From positions 115,467,401-115,531,400 of the forward strand of contig NC_089597.1 of the NCBI RefSeq assembly GCF_019320115.1: 64,000 bases of DNA, in the 5' to 3' direction. The notes beneath the pieces are model-generated. The model was not told where the DNA came from, searched no databases, and saw only the letters and a list, made by a program, of their open reading frames with translations. Below are positions 62,746 through 64,000 of this stretch, in pieces; position 1 is the stretch's first letter; the number at the start of each line of letters is the position of its first letter. A program made the position numbers and the translations under genes. The DNA is from Miscanthus floridulus. Taxonomy: Eukaryota > Streptophyta > Magnoliopsida > Poales > Poaceae.

Positions 62746-63361
62746 CTGAACCCATATTATAAAATATCAGACACAGGAAATGGACACTTCAAACAAGTGA
62801 AAAAAAGGAAGAGGCAACATATGGTAACTAAAATAATATATATCAAGTAAACACAAGTGTACCGGGCCTTTCGACAAAAATGTACCAGGCTATTTCTCTT
62901 TTAAGCAAAATAGCACTAGCACCGACCAACATGTGGAGTGCTACTGCTTGTAGAGAAGTGTATATGCATTGTTAGTCCTTATTCCATGAAGAGAATACAA
63001 TGTGCCATTATTAAATTTTAGTCAATCTAAAAGCAGTAGCAATTATCTCCATTAGAATAATAGTGTAAAGAAATATTGTAAATTTTAGTGATATCTTCCA
63101 CCTCTTTCTAGCACAACCCTGCTATGTGAATCTTATATGCACATAAATTATGGTCATCCACAACCATGATTTGACAATTACACAACTAGTTTAGAGTTAA
63201 GAAACAAGGCAAATAGTGCTCAAATGTGACTAGACCAAATCCTATAGTGTCAGTTGTGGTTGCAATGGACTAGGTTGATATGCCTGATAGTAAGAAAACA
63301 GAAAGGTAATGAGAATGTTAAAACCAAGATAAATGGCAATGGCAATAAATGCATAACCTAC
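62746..63361 (-). other. Last intron of the CPSF30-like gene
   Basis: 616 bp with GT (63361-63360) and AG (62747-62746) borders, AT-rich, no embedded element recognised. Confidence 0.85.
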
Positions 63362-63448
63362 CGTAAGTTCGCTGTCTGGCTCCAGATAAAGCAGAGAAGC
63401 CAACTGCTCACCAATGAAAGGTTCTAGTTCCTGGCAATCTCTGCTGAT
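63362..63448 (-). CDS. CPSF30: CPSF30-L-like, penultimate coding exon
   Basis: Twenty-nine codons between an AG acceptor (ATTAATGCAG) and a GT donor, both in phase 0, reading ISRDCQELEPFIGEQLASLL and continuing YLEPDSELT. This segment is almost identical to the end of the YTH region in Arabidopsis CPSF30-L. It joins directly to the last exon. Splicing in phase and strong conservation show the gene is real. Upstream exons are outside the window. Confidence 0.9.
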
Positions 63449-64000
63449 CTGCATTAATCAGAAGTGAACTGAACAATTAAATCCTGGAAACTTTTTGAGA
63501 ATGTAGATGTATAAAAAAAGCATACAATTTCAACAATCTAGTCAATCATCAGTGTGTGCATACCACTAGAATTTCTGTTACTTATCTTTCTGGCCTACAT
63601 CAATTTAGAATATCCTACCGGCAAGATTACTTTTCCAGCTAGTGTTTTAATCATTATATAAACTATACAAAAGTTTGAAGTTTAATCAACCAACCAAACG
63701 TAACACAATATTATAATCTCTGGTGAAATATAAATCTACTCCCTCCGTTCCAAATTATAAGTCGCTTTGACTTTTTTGTTCATCCATTTTGCTATGTATC
63801 TAGACATATTATTATATCTAGATGCATAGCAAAATGCATGTACCAAAAAAGTCAAAACAACTTATAATTTGGAACGGAGGGAGTAGACAATAAGGATGAA
63901 CAACATATGTATGGTTTGTAGTTAAAGCAAAGTCAGCTCAGTCTTTCCAGGCAGGTTTGACAATGGCTCATTCAACATTTTGATAAAGAACAATCAAGAT
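63449..64000 (-). other. Intron of the CPSF30-like gene, running off the window
   Basis: AT-rich sequence with no further exon recognised. It contains the Stowaway MITE at 63739-63883. Confidence 0.6.
63739..63883. mobile_element. Stowaway-type MITE, 145 bp, in a CPSF30 intron
   Basis: Starts CTCCCTCCGTTCCAAATTAT and ends with the perfect inverse ATAATTTGGAACGGAGGGAG, flanked by TA (63737-63738 and 63884-63885). Most of the element pairs with itself, including GCTATGTATCTAGACATA and its complement around the centre. It has the same length as the element at 2464-2608. Confidence 0.95.

Noticed and set aside
1..64000. tRNA, rRNA or microRNA genes
   Set aside because: I looked for tRNA-like A/B boxes and cloverleaf patterns and rRNA motifs and saw none convincing. 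MITE hairpins were not called as microRNAs without expression data.

Overview
This is nuclear DNA from a plant, almost certainly a grass. The evidence is spliced genes with GT/AG introns, Stowaway and Tourist-type MITEs, Ty1/copia elements primed by initiator-Met tRNA, Mutator-like elements carrying gene fragments, and a decayed tandem array of XA21-type (LRR-XII) receptor kinases. The abundant 241-bp GGCCTTGTTTAGTT MITE hints at the panicoid grasses, but I cannot fix the species. Apart from the last two exons of one housekeeping gene at the right edge, nothing here looks like an intact host gene.

Layout. 0.15-2.0 kb: decayed zinc-knuckle reading frame. 3.8-7.5 kb: LRR-RLK copy 1 (minus strand, frameshifted). 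8.8-14.8 kb: LRR-RLK copies 2 and 3, joined by a deletion that removed the 5' half of copy 2 and the last exon of copy 3. 15.05-23.5 kb: full-length copia element A (478-bp LTRs, TSD GATCC) in the promoter of copy 3, itself interrupted by a 1.8-kb Pack-MULE carrying the first exon of an ELF3-like clock gene. 23.6-24.5 kb: a decayed duplicate of the 3' end of the CPSF30 gene that lies at the right edge. 25.6-32.85 kb: an L1-type LINE with a 14-bp TSD. 25.25-53.1 kb: LRR-RLK copy 4, one receptor kinase pseudogene spread over 28 kb by the LINE (3' flank), copia element C (34.15-40.0), a second Pack-MULE (41.4-44.05) and copia element D (44.3-51.9). A non-autonomous LTR element, E (44.5-47.8), is nested in one LTR of D. 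53.4-60.3 kb: copia element B in the promoter of copy 4. 61.98-63.45 kb: the last two coding exons of a CPSF30-L (CCCH zinc finger plus YTH) gene on the minus strand, continuing beyond the window.

Most notable. The 2.65-kb Pack-MULE at 41402-44054 has 9-bp TSDs and about 98-bp TIRs. It carries, in one orientation, two exons plus the intron of a CCDC124/Lso2-like ribosome-binding protein gene, followed by internally deleted alpha-tubulin exons. A second Pack-MULE captured ELF3 exon 1. Tandem duplication of a receptor-kinase/CPSF30-tail unit, and two sister copia families inserted independently about 310 bp upstream of two RLK paralogues, explain most of the remaining architecture.

All identifications are from reading motifs and from family knowledge; no database search was run.
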